A stretch of DNA of 64,000 nucleotides, taken from contig CM106585.1 of NCBI GenBank assembly GCA_048013815.1, forward strand, positions 12,586,001-12,650,000. Reading direction: 5' to 3'. Of the stretch, positions 1 through 10,679 are shown one piece after another. Every line of letters starts with the position of its first letter. Within the stretch, counting starts at the first letter, position 1. Below the pieces are notes generated by a model. That model had not been told where the DNA came from, searched no databases, and saw nothing but the letters and a program-made list of their open reading frames with translations. Origin of the DNA: Setoptus koraiensis. Taxonomy: Eukaryota > Arthropoda. The position numbers and the translations under genes were made by a program.

Positions 1-735
1 AATCAATTTGCAATTTGATTTGTTGTTTCAATTTGTTTGTTGTTGTTGTTGTTGTGCATCATGTTGATTTGATTAGTTCCATGGCGGTGAGTGGTGGTGA
101 CGGTGGCCAATCATCACGGTTGTCGGCAGGTAACGTTTAATAACAGAATAGATAAGTTTGAATGATTAAACCAAACGATCAACAAAGTGGGTGGTGGAGA
201 ATAACTTATTAGATCAACCGGTGATTGCTAATGTTGCTAATATTAATTTTATTTAATAAGTTTTGATTTAGTCTAGGTCGAGTTCGTAACAAAAATTTGC
301 TCACCGGCAGCAGCTAGGCAATGCGGCGCACAAATACAATGGGGGCTTGAATGCAATTATTAGGTCACACTCAAAGTGGCGGCACCCCTCACTGTTGTCG
401 GCTGCTAGCAGCACAATCTCGTGGCCTAATCAGTGCAATTAATTGCACCAATCACCAGTTGCCTCGTCTAGATTCTGCCCCGTTCTTGACATTTGAATCT
501 AGCGCGCATCGCCTTGATTCGTTTTGGTCTGCTCGGTTGTACAGCTTGCTGCACCACAAATATCTGGTGCGCGCAATATCTCGCCGATTTGATATTTCGA
601 ACTTTTTGCGCCACCGACAATCGAACGATCGAACGATCGAACGATCGAACGATCGACCGTAGACATAGACAACTGAAATCATCGAGTGCGGTGTCAGATG
701 GACATTGGCTGACATCATCGACAAGAGGTACTCAC
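1..735 (-). other. Intron 1 of the SRF gene (partial)
   Basis: This stretch follows the donor site of the SRF exon on the minus strand and runs off the left edge. I see no sequence for the second half of the MADS box in any frame, so the next exon lies outside the window. The stretch holds an 8-bp tandem repeat at 620-658 and otherwise nothing I can name. Confidence 0.75.
620..658. repeat. 8-bp tandem repeat, unit ATCGAACG, about 5 copies
   Basis: Four perfect units and one variant (ATCGACCG) run head to tail inside the SRF intron. The unit is itself close to palindromic around CGATCG, so the array reads similarly on both strands. Confidence 0.9.
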
Positions 736-1191
736 CTTTTTCATGATGCCAGTTTTTCTCTTGCTGAAGGTTGTGTAGCGCCTCAATTTGTTGTTGATGA
801 ACTCCATTTTGATCCTCACTCGACCCTTGGTCTTCTTGCCGTTGGCTGGCATGTCTTTCTTCATTTCTTTGATTTGATTGTTCAACTGTTGCTGCTGATA
901 CTGTTGCTGTTGATGATGGCTGTTGGTGCTGCTGTTGGTGTGTGGCGATTGTTCACTGTCTGAGGGCGACAAACAATGGCCGTGTAGAGACAATTGTAAA
1001 TCACTTAGGCTGGTTGTAGATATGGGCGAAGACGATTGACCATTGAAATTCAATGTGTTGTTGGCTGGACTTGTTGTTGGTGCGGTGGTCGCGGACGTGG
1101 TCGTTGATGCTGCTGCTGCTACTACTACTGATGGTGACGATAATGATGCTGTTGTCGTCGTTGATCTTGAATTGTTCGATCCGGCTTTCAT
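736..1191 (-). CDS. SRF: Serum response factor, first coding exon (gene continues off the left edge)
   Basis: This is a MADS-box transcription factor exon of the SRF/blistered family, nuclear proteins that bind CArG boxes. The 152 codons start at an ATG at 1191. They encode a Ser/Thr/Ala/Asn-rich leader, a short Gln run near residues 95-105, and from about residue 118 the start of the MADS box. The match to the SRF DNA-binding helix is close: KGRVRIKMEF, then LRRYTTFSKRK and TGIMKK. Directly after GIMKK the sequence reads AAAAAG/GTGAGT, a strong donor in phase 0, and the homology stops there. The rest of the MADS box, the dimerisation region and the activation domain must be encoded beyond base 1. 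The family call is secure. Whether the leader starts further upstream through a 5' exon cannot be judged here. Confidence 0.95.
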
Positions 1192-3661
1192 ATTTGTATA
1201 CTAGCACATTGGCCAGGCCCCTATGAGATTCGTCGTCGTTGTCGTCGTCGTGTAACAGCAACAGCAGCAGCGCCGACAGCAACAATCTCTCGATAGTTTG
1301 GCGTGACTCACTCGCTAGAGAGGCTCAATACGAGGGGAACGTTGATCTAGCGAGTGTTTGATGCTGGGTGTCTGATGGTTTCGCGTATGTTATGCGTATA
1401 TCTGTCGCTGCTAGAATTTGTCGTCCAATGTGGCTGCCTACGTATGAGTGCAATGGTTATTGTTGGTGCAGAAATCTATTGATGAATGTTGTTCATTACT
1501 TGTGGTGTGGTATATTTGCTGCTGTTGTTGTTGTTGTTACTGCAAGCTAACTAGCAAACTGCTTGGCTCTACTTTAAGCGACTTATTTCGTTACTATTAT
1601 TATGGTGCAAGTGCGTCATGATCATCATCACATTGGCGCTGTGTGTGTCATTCAATTGGCTTGCCAATCTCCCAACAAGAGACCCTGCGTACGCATCTAT
1701 TCATATCACTAGTTTCTTCATAATGCTGCGATGTGGCTGGCGTTGCGACTCTATTGTAAGTGTTCGGTGTAAACTTTCTTCTTTGTGAGATGTTGTTCCA
1801 CTCTCAACGAAGAGGCTCAATAAGAAAGATTTTGTATGTGTGTGTTATATTATATTATAATGGGACACACTACTAGTAAACAACAAACATTCTCTATGGT
1901 TTGTGTGTGTGTTATGTAAGAATGTAGCTAGCTAGATGGCTGGCTAAACGTGCTGCTCCTGTTTTTGATGAAGATGATAGAGATGATGCATCACTGGCGA
2001 CGACACTAATGGTGGCGCTTCTTCTTACGCCGAATTGCAATGATGGTGATGATGATGATGGTGATATAACCGACTTGTGTAAACTTTATGCCAATGAATG
2101 GGCTCTTCTTCTCTGCTCACAACTTTTCACTCTTTCTTATATTCAATTGAGAACCTCGCCGTCGCTGTTGCCTCGTTCATATGCCTAAACGCTCGGATAT
2201 ACATACACACCAACTAACATGTACAGTATATGTTCGAATGTTCCTCGCTCGCACTCACTCTCTTCCTATCAGTAAAACTGTTGAGAATTCTCGTAGACGA
2301 ATTTCTTTCTTTTTATTCCTCTCTCTCGATCCTGTTCAAAGGTTCTTCGCTTTCTGCACTCTCTCGCTGCCTAGGCTGAGTGTGTCTGTGTGTATGTCTG
2401 AGTGTGTCTGTCTGTCTGCATCGCTTGTCGTCCGAATCATTACTGCAACTAAAACTTTAATTATCACACTCCCATACACCCACACTCGCTTGTCCGTACG
2501 TACACTAACATACATTCACAAAGTCTGTTGGGGCCTAGCGTGCACTATTCATCGACCATGTGGTGCCTGGCGCTGCTCAACTGAGTTCGCGAATTTCCTA
2601 CTGAGTCACATTCGGTAAGCTCAAACAGTTCTTTTTGAGTCTGTTGTCCGATGCGCTAAACAAAACAGACTCTCGCAACGAGAGTCTCGTTTGTTTGCTT
2701 GGTGCGATAAAACAAACTCACATTTGAACACTTAAACTTAAAGTAAGCAGAAAGACTTGACTTGGTCTTAAAAAAAAACTACATCGCCATGCAAACAAGC
2801 TGATGCGGACTCAACACTCATTAGCGTGTTGCTGCTGAGCGCAATAACTGTCTACGCTTCGTCAACTACCTCATGTGCTTCAGCGTTTGAGCCAAAAAAC
2901 TCAAACTCTATTGCATCACAAATAGCTTGCGAAGGGAGATGCCCGACAGCTGTCATCTAAGCGCACTACAAGCAACAGCTGCCAAGACAATGTCTGAGAT
3001 GGTGTCTACAGGGAGCCCTTTTCGAATTCGCTCGATTTTTTTTTATATTCTACTCACTCTCGGATAATTCTCGGGCGCATGCGCACTATTATGCAAATAA
3101 GCTTGTATGCATGTTGCTTGGTTATTAGGTTGGGTCGAGCGGCCGCCTTCAATCAAACTCCGACGAATCCGCTTGGTTTTCTTCATAAGTTTCGAATCAA
3201 CAAGTTTCGCCTAACATTAGACCACATGGTTTCTGTAATATTCATGGCCGAACTTGGACAGCCGGATCAAAATGACGATCTCATATTTTCCCGTAAGAAA
3301 CAAGTATTCTTCCGAAATGTCAACTCAGTGGCGAGAGACTAAAACTCCATCAATTGGCTCTGATAAACTCACTGTCATTCTTTTGCACAGCACACAAACA
3401 AATGTATCACATTGAAAATTCTCAATTTAGAACCGCAAGAATTATTTCTAGATCGACTATGCTTCTCACATAGATCGACTACCTTTAGTTAATGTTAATT
3501 GTTCTAAAAGAACTAAAGATATTATTTCATCCCTCAGATTTAAGATCATGGAGAGAAGTCATTTAGGTATTACAGCGTTTCAGCTATGGTACATAACAGG
3601 ATGAGGTACGGGAGTTTAGCCTGATATTGACGCTTAAGGTGTTGGAACATCGAGATCATTA
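1192..3661. other. Intergenic region between SRF (5' side) and PPP4R3 (3' side)
   Basis: No convincing gene is seen. The part next to SRF presumably carries its promoter and 5' UTR. It contains GAT/ATG-type simple sequence near 2035-2065, an 18-bp hairpin at 2658-2696, and a palindromic NRF1-like word (GCGCATGCGCA) at 3075-3085. The open frame at 3079-3342 has no recognisable protein similarity. Confidence 0.6.
2658..2696. repeat. Inverted repeat, 18-bp arms, 3-nt loop
   Basis: The left arm (2658-2675) and right arm (2679-2696) pair at 16 of 18 positions around a CAA loop. The inner nine base pairs (AGACTCTCG with its complement) are perfect. The role is unknown. Confidence 0.85.
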
Positions 3662-6600
3662 TCATTTGATTTTCTTCTTCTTATACCGAGGCTCTAGCTC
3701 GTCATCGTCGTCATCCAGATCAATATCCTCTTCCTCCTCTTCTTCTTCCTCATCTTCCTCATCTTCATTCTCTTCATCGTTCATGGACTCTGAATCTTGC
3801 TTGTAGGTTGATTCTGCATTGTTACTATCGAGGTCTTGATCACCTTCAGATGGTTCAGCATCGGCATCAGCATCGGCGTCGGCGTCGTCATCTTCACTAT
3901 CGAACCACAATTGTTCATTGATATGATCTTGCTCAGGATCGTCCAAGGGTGGTTGTCTAGCAACGCTTCTATATAAGTGATTTCCAAATATGATGGACGT
4001 ACTACTGTAGCACGATTGATGAGAAATAATATTAGAATATATGTTATTAGTTTGAATTCATTAAAGTTTTTGATTTTAGAAAAAGAGCTCAAGTTAGTTG
4101 ACCAAACTTACTTTTCAATCGATGATCTGTCAGATTTGATATCTATCTTATGTTTCTCTTGAACAATATCTCGTTTTGTTCGCATAAATTTGAAGGTATC
4201 GACATAATCAATCTGTTCAAGAAAGCTACCAAATTTGTTAAGTATATTGTCCATCAGGTTAACTAATTCCTCACTCTGTATAAATTCAAACATTTCTAAT
4301 ATGGCAGAATCTAGTAAATTATATCGTCCTTTGTTTGCCTTGAGAACCTGAATTATGGGATCAAATAGATTACCATGTATGATTAGGCGGTGATAAATAT
4401 CGTCTTTTGTTGCTACAAGCCTTCGCATGAATCTTATTACACCTGATGAAGAAACGAGAAAAAGATTGATAAGTATTAATAATACTGTACAGAGAAAAGA
4501 TTTTATGGCTAAAATGTATCGCGAAAAACTTACATAGTACAAGAAACGTATGCCTAGAATTGACCAGCACCATGACTCTACTCAAAATATTCTGCTGCAA
4601 TATGTAGTTTCTAAGGTGATAACCATGGTGCTCAACAAAGAACGTTAGTAACTCTAACATAATACTGAGCAATTGAGCGTTTCTTCTATCGTCTTTTAAA
4701 GGCCTGATTTCCCCATCTAATGTGGTAGATGCTATTATTGGATTCACTAGATCTTGCATACAGTTATTATAAAAGAATGATAAAAACACACTTTTATCTG
4801 CTGCCGAACCTGGCATGTTCTCCGGTTCCAGCAATAACCTGATAATGCAGGACAATTGTGTAGCCAAACCCATTTCGGGGTCTGTATCGGTGGTTATCTG
4901 TTCTAATACCAAGTTCAGAATATTGCTATACTTCTTACGACTTTGATTTTGTTTGTGGTTAGACAGCTGAAGGGATTCATTACTATTCTGTTGTTTGGAC
5001 TTAGGAGATGGGGCGTTGAGTTGTGGATTATCGTCATCAGCAGCATCCATTCCATTGTCTGTTGTTGTTGTAGTTGTCGTGGATGTAGTAGTAGTCTCAT
5101 CATCCTCGTGATTGGGCTCATTAATGGTGGTAGTAGTAGTAGTTGTAGTCGTCGTAGTAGTTGTTGTAGACAAATTATTGGGAGGACTCAATGAATTGCT
5201 AACATCATCATCATTGGCTTCTTCATCAACTTCCATACTATTGAGAGCAGTGCCATTATCATTATTATTACCATTTTCACTACTATTGTTGTTATCTGAT
5301 AAATTAATGTTATTGTGATTCTGATATTGAAGAGTATTATTCATTTCTTGTTGTTGTTGCATTGCATGTTCTCTTGTCATATTTGGGCTGTATTCAACAA
5401 GGTAGGTAAAAATGTCTATAGCAGCTGATTTTGTGGTCACATCGTCGCTAGATAGTGCCACTTCAACGGCCGATAATATCTTTAATGAAGACAGTGTTTT
5501 AAAGAAGTCCTCTCTATGTTTCGGTTGTAATGTTTGTGAGAATGTACAATATTCTTTAAGAAATAGAACCAGTTCCTTCTTTCTATCTAAATCTGTGTAC
5601 TCGTTTATAATCTGATTAAATAACTCCCTAATAAAGTCGCCATCCTCTTGTATGAGAGAAACTATTTCAACTTTGTTGAAAAATATAATGTTGGTCAGAG
5701 TTGAATAGATATTTTCCTCAATAATTGATGGCGCTGGTAATACGGAATCTTGTAAATATTGCACTCGATAAGTTTGATGTATCTTATTCACTATTTTTTG
5801 ATTACCAAATGGTATCACTTCTTTGAATTTTGTTTCGTTTAGTAAAAAGTCCCTATGGCGTTTGCGCTGTCCTGTTGATGAGATTTGTTTAGCATTAGCA
5901 CCGGAACCAGAGGCCGAGGTGGAGGCAGCGCTAGTGGTAGCTGTAGAATTAGCAGCTGTCGGGGGTTCATATTCAAATACACCAATTACATTCCAGAGGT
6001 GCTGCTCGGCTAGCATTACTTCAAATAATTGATTTTTGTTTAATAGAAATAGTTGTTTAAATATTTCATAGAGTTTATGAAGTCTATCTAGATTTTGTTT
6101 TTCTTCACTCAATTTGAATATTTCCAATAGCTTTGGTATATAATCATTGGATATGTATTCGTCTGATAGAACATCGCGACGTTTTGTCGATGTTGCAAAT
6201 GTGTTGATTTGATTAAGCATCTGGTCTAAATTGTCCGCATCACAAGGTACAAGATCTATTTTGACATCTTCATCCTCATCATCGCCACCATCATAGGAGG
6301 GGTCCCTGCCTTGAACCTGGCAGATTTTCGCCCAGATCTCGTCACATCCATCTTGTTCCTGGAAACTTAAAGCTAGGTCATAATTGTCACTTTCAGTCCA
6401 TACAATGAGTGTTCCCTGTTGGTGAGTATTATTGTTGTTATTGTGTATGGAGAGAATATGATGAGTGGGAACATGAAACATGGAATACATAGATAATATA
6501 GATCAGAGGCACATATAGTATATATGTGTGTGGGCACTTACCTGCTGCTTTTGATATTGTGTATCTACTTGTATTTTTGATTCGAGCAAAAGCGAGCCGT

Positions 6601-6745
6601 CGGTTTCTGCCTTAACAAGAAGAGACATGCCGTCCAAAGGCTCGTGGTAACAAGATGTGACATGACCGGTACCCTTGTCGTCCCATGTTCTCTCGGAATT
6701 TAATGCATACAGTTTAACGCGCCTTCGAGGGTCACCACCACTCAT
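3662..6745 (-). CDS. PPP4R3: Protein phosphatase 4 regulatory subunit 3 (SMEK / falafel), four exons
   Basis: This is a regulatory subunit that directs PP4 phosphatase to nuclear and centrosomal substrates. Exons on the minus strand are 6542-6745, 4534-6415, 4112-4442 and 3662-3956. All introns (126, 91 and 155 bp) are GT/AG, the phases agree, and the product is 903 residues. Residues 1 to about 105 form the N-terminal EVH1/PH-like domain ([19 protein letters not shown]). The SMK-1 and HEAT-like region follows, and the conserved block [15 protein letters not shown] lies in exon 3. A long Asn/Thr-rich insert near residues 400-530 includes a pure Thr run near residue 485. The C-terminus is very acidic and ends in a basic KKKK patch, as in relatives. 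Exon 4 joins in the frame that gives [15 protein letters not shown]; the overlapping alternative frame is a shadow. Family length is 800-1000 residues, so this copy looks complete. Confidence 0.96.
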
Positions 6746-6989
6746 ATTATTAATTATATTAAATATATATATATATACTATGGTTCATATATACATATAC
6801 ATATATATATATATATTAGATACATATATGCATACAAATAACATGTATAAATATATGCAAATATGTATATCTCAAGCTACGTGTGTGAGTGTGTGTCTGT
6901 GTATATAGAAAAAAATATTAATTAGTATTAGCGGCAATAACAACAATAATAATAATAATCCGCAGCAGTACTGTAGCTATAGGATGTTG

Positions 6990-6991
<2 letters not shown>

Positions 6992-7027
<36 letters not shown>
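6992..7027. repeat. (GT)n microsatellite
   Basis: About 18 uninterrupted GT units lie upstream of PPP4R3. The open frames across this area are produced by the repeat and are not genes. Confidence 0.95.
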
Positions 7028-7030
<3 letters not shown>

Positions 7031-7268
7031 TGTTGTTGTGATTGAAAATAGTAATGGATGAAGATGATGGTGACGCTGACGATGACGATATTCCGATAGT
7101 GCTATTGTCAATATAGGATAATTATTACAATCCCAAGAATAATAGTGATAGTAATGGTGTAATTCAGCTTTTCCAAAAACGATAATAATAATAATATTAT
7201 GGAAATGAAAAAAGAAGGACCATCAAGAATACGGAGAGAATAGGAAATATAAATTGAGGATACAAGCG

Positions 7269-7307
7269 CACACACACACACAAACACAACACACACATAC
7301 ACACACT
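7269..7307. repeat. (CA)n microsatellite, interrupted
   Basis: CA repeats interrupted by single A and T changes. A second pure AC run lies at 7439-7461. Confidence 0.9.
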
Positions 7308-8416
7308 CAAGCAGAGATAAATAGACAGACGGACAAACATGAGCAGGAGAAAGAGAACGAGAAGACCGTCTGTGTGTGTACGTTTGTGTTACTGTGTGTG
7401 CGCCTGTACAATGTTGTGCCACTCTTGTCTGTGCTTGTACACACACACACACACACACACAGAAAAAGGCTAAAGAAAAAGGGCAATTAGTAATTGCGGG
7501 TAGGGTATTTCACGTTTCGTCGTCGATAGCAATCGTACCCAAAATGCTGTAGAAATGTCTGACAAACACAGTTCTCGGGTGTATTTTTCGACTCGATAAT
7601 TATGACAAACGTATTTCACAATTTGCAGCTCTTGTGCAATTGATGATACTTGTTGTACTATGCTGCTTCACTATGAAACATCTCTGATCCGAAGGATACA
7701 TGAGACTCGCAGGAGCCTAGTCTAATCTTCTTCATAGGTATAGAGCGACCTCGTGGGGTCTCATGAGCAATACCCATCGCGCTCAGATTTTCCATACCCA
7801 AGTGAACTATTGTGACCACGAAGTGAGTGAGTGACTTTTGCGCAATAATAGGTACACTGTAGAGATTAAAATTTCTTCTTCTTGTCCTTCTAGCGCCAAA
7901 TTCAAATAAACAAGAGCACTTTTTTTCGTTTTCGGGGGAGGATTTTTTTTTAGACTGAGTAACTGATTCTGAGTCTTTTATTCTTCAACTATTTTGAAAC
8001 ATTCTGCAAACGGAACAGAAAAATGCCGGCCGACTACTGACTACTGTTAATATTGAGTATCACAGTAGAGAATATTCTAAAAGAATAATCTTTCTTGAGA
8101 GGAACTTCATTCATGTACGTAATCCAATCTCCTTCTAGGGGCAGAGCCGGCGTTCGCACTTGGCTCGAACATCAGAGTTGCTATACGATAAACATAAACA
8201 ATCAATTCAATTTCGGCCCAAGTCTAGAAATCGGCAAGTTCGTCGTCAACGAATATCTAACAAGCGTAAACACAGCGATTTGAACAAAAGTTTAGGAATT
8301 GATTGGTCATCTGAGGCTTGTTTAAAAGTGGCTCTACAGAAGTGTCCTCGTGCAATCTAAATTGCGAGCAACCACTCAAGCTCGAAGTTTTTGTAGATCA
8401 TCAATACTGATCGACA

Positions 8417-8422
8417 TTTATT
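8417..8422 (-). terminator. Candidate poly(A) signal AATAAA for the GPCR gene
   Basis: This is the first canonical AATAAA on the minus strand downstream of the GPCR stop codon at 8703. It is assigned by position only. Confidence 0.35.
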
Positions 8423-8702
8423 TCATCACTATATCCGGAAGTCTTAAATGCTCATTGGTTAGATAAGACAAGAACACAGAGGTGTTTGCTCTCGACTCAA
8501 TTAACAGGTAACTGGTTTATGCATACAGTGTGCAATAGAACGGCTTGTATTTATGCAGGAAATCTCCAAAATAAATCCTCTCCTCAGATGCTTCAATCAA
8601 TTTTGTAGCAGATGCCGGCTCAACCGGCCAGACGTGGTGGACTTTTTATGTTAATGTGTTGGCGATTTTTGGGTAATACCGGGTACACTGTTGATGTTTT
8701 GT

Positions 8703-10614
8703 CTATATATATATGGCATTACCATTGCTTGCTGTTGTTCTTGCTTGTTTCATCTTAATACTGACAGATAAATTTGTTTGTGATGGATCTATAATACTAT
8801 TATTGTGACTAAAGTTACTATGACTGTTACTGTGTGTGTTATAATGTACAGCTAATTGCGAATGATTTAAGTTGGCCGACGATGATCCTGACGATCTACC
8901 TTGAATGGCTTGCATACAAACAGATTTAAGATCTGATTTGAAATTGTCATTCATGAAGCAGTAAATGAGCGGATTGAGGCAGCTATGGGCCATACTAAGC
9001 CAATGGCAGACAAAATATGTGGCCACAAATATGTTGTATGGTGTTGATTTATATACAAATCCTTCTCTAATTTGTGGATACAGCCATATAATTAGAGAAA
9101 ATGTTTGTAATGGTAGCCAAAATACTGCAAATACTATTACAACGACAGCCAACATTCTAATCACTTTAACTCTGACTATTTGTTGATTGCAGTCACGAAT
9201 AACATCCGCATTTCCAGGCATTTGATGTGTCCAAATTTTCATACAAATTCTCGAGTACAGATAACATAAGAGCAATAATGGTGTGACAAATGTTATGAAA
9301 AAGATGCATATTGTGTAATGTTTTGTTATTTCTTCAGGCCATATTGGTCGGCATTCAAAATACATGCCATTGTTGTAACGGAATGGCTCTACAGTAAACA
9401 TGAGATATTCTGGCAAAGATATCGCAAAGCCTAGTAACCATACTAGAGCTATTATCACTGATTTGTTAATATTGCAAATTTTCGCTTGAGAGCACGATGA
9501 TTTCTTGAATGGATACATAATAGCCATGTGCCTGGTTGTATCAGGGATGCGATAATAGATAGAGAGATGGGGATAGACAATAGTTAGCATTAGATGAGAA
9601 TAGACAATAGTTAGCATCAGATGGTTGTGAATCAAGCGAGTCGACTAGAAGTTGTCAATTTCTGGCATGCGGCGCCGTTTGTTTGGCGCTCGTTCGGCAT
9701 TCTTGGGAACCTTCGTGGGGCATTCGTTGGAATTGGTTGGTTGGGCGACCTAAGAGCCAACAAGCGATCGAGCTGAAGCCAAGAGACAGGGGCCAGGGGT
9801 GTGGGCGAAAACTTATTATCGGTGTGGCACAGCTACGAGACAGCTGAGGGCTAATCGGAGGCGACAGTGACGCAGCGAGCGAAATTGGCACCGACAATTC
9901 AATATGCGCTCGTTCCGGCCGGCTCTTTCAGCTTTTACAACAACAACAACAACAGCGGCGATGGCTGTTGATGTTGTCAGCAGACCGCTGAATTGAGTTT
10001 GAGTTTGTTTCTGACTCAATAATTTCTCGTTGTCGCCCCGAACAAAAGTCATTAGATCGGCAGCCAGAACAAGGTTACGTAACGTTACACTTTTTCGCCA
10101 TTCGTGTGTGCCTCTCATGATAACACGGCAACAGTAATAATAATAATAATGATAACACGGCCATCATGTGTCCAGCCGACCATGTCTCGCCCGCACGTTT
10201 ATTGCCATACCATAGCGGTGTGAGAGGCAATCTTTTTCTTCTTCTTCTTCTTTTTCTTGGCGTGGTTTGGTACCGTGTTGTCCCATCCATTTGTGCCGTA
10301 TGCCGTCGAGCCGTGCTCAGCCGTGTCGCATCGGCCCGTCCCGTTCAAATCAAATTTCGGGTGCGTGGGCGCCACCCGAACGCGATTGCCCGCCAACGTG
10401 AACGAGAACATTGAAAAATGGCCTCATGGCACACAGAGAGAGCGCCAGCAAGATTGCCGACGACATTCCAGCGGATCGATAATGTGCGGCTCGGCGCCGA
10501 ACGCGGATCTGGCCGGGCGAAAACATTGGCCCGGCACCGGGGCGTCACTCGTTCAGTATTCTCGTGGCCGTTGTTGTCACTGTTTTTGACGGTGTTGTTG
10601 TCGCTGTTGCTGTC

Positions 10615-10679
<65 letters not shown>

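Larger units (their letters stand above)
6746..8702. other. Intergenic region upstream of PPP4R3 and downstream of the GPCR gene
   Basis: It holds the PPP4R3 promoter side, rich in TA, TG and CA microsatellites between 6760 and 7461, then the 3' flank of the GPCR. The AATAAA-type signal for the GPCR mRNA (minus strand) could be the one at 8417-8422, about 280 nt past its stop. No other gene is supported. Confidence 0.55.

Noticed and set aside
3124-3342. TTAGGTTGGG word resembling a mariner transposon end, followed by an open frame
   Set aside because: No matching inverted end and no transposase motifs are found downstream.
9532-9635. In-frame extension before the last GPCR exon
   Set aside because: It is a roughly 22-bp direct repeat that reads as a repeated peptide. 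The true exon starts at the acceptor at 9531, which restores the TM3 sequence from the 55-nt exon.
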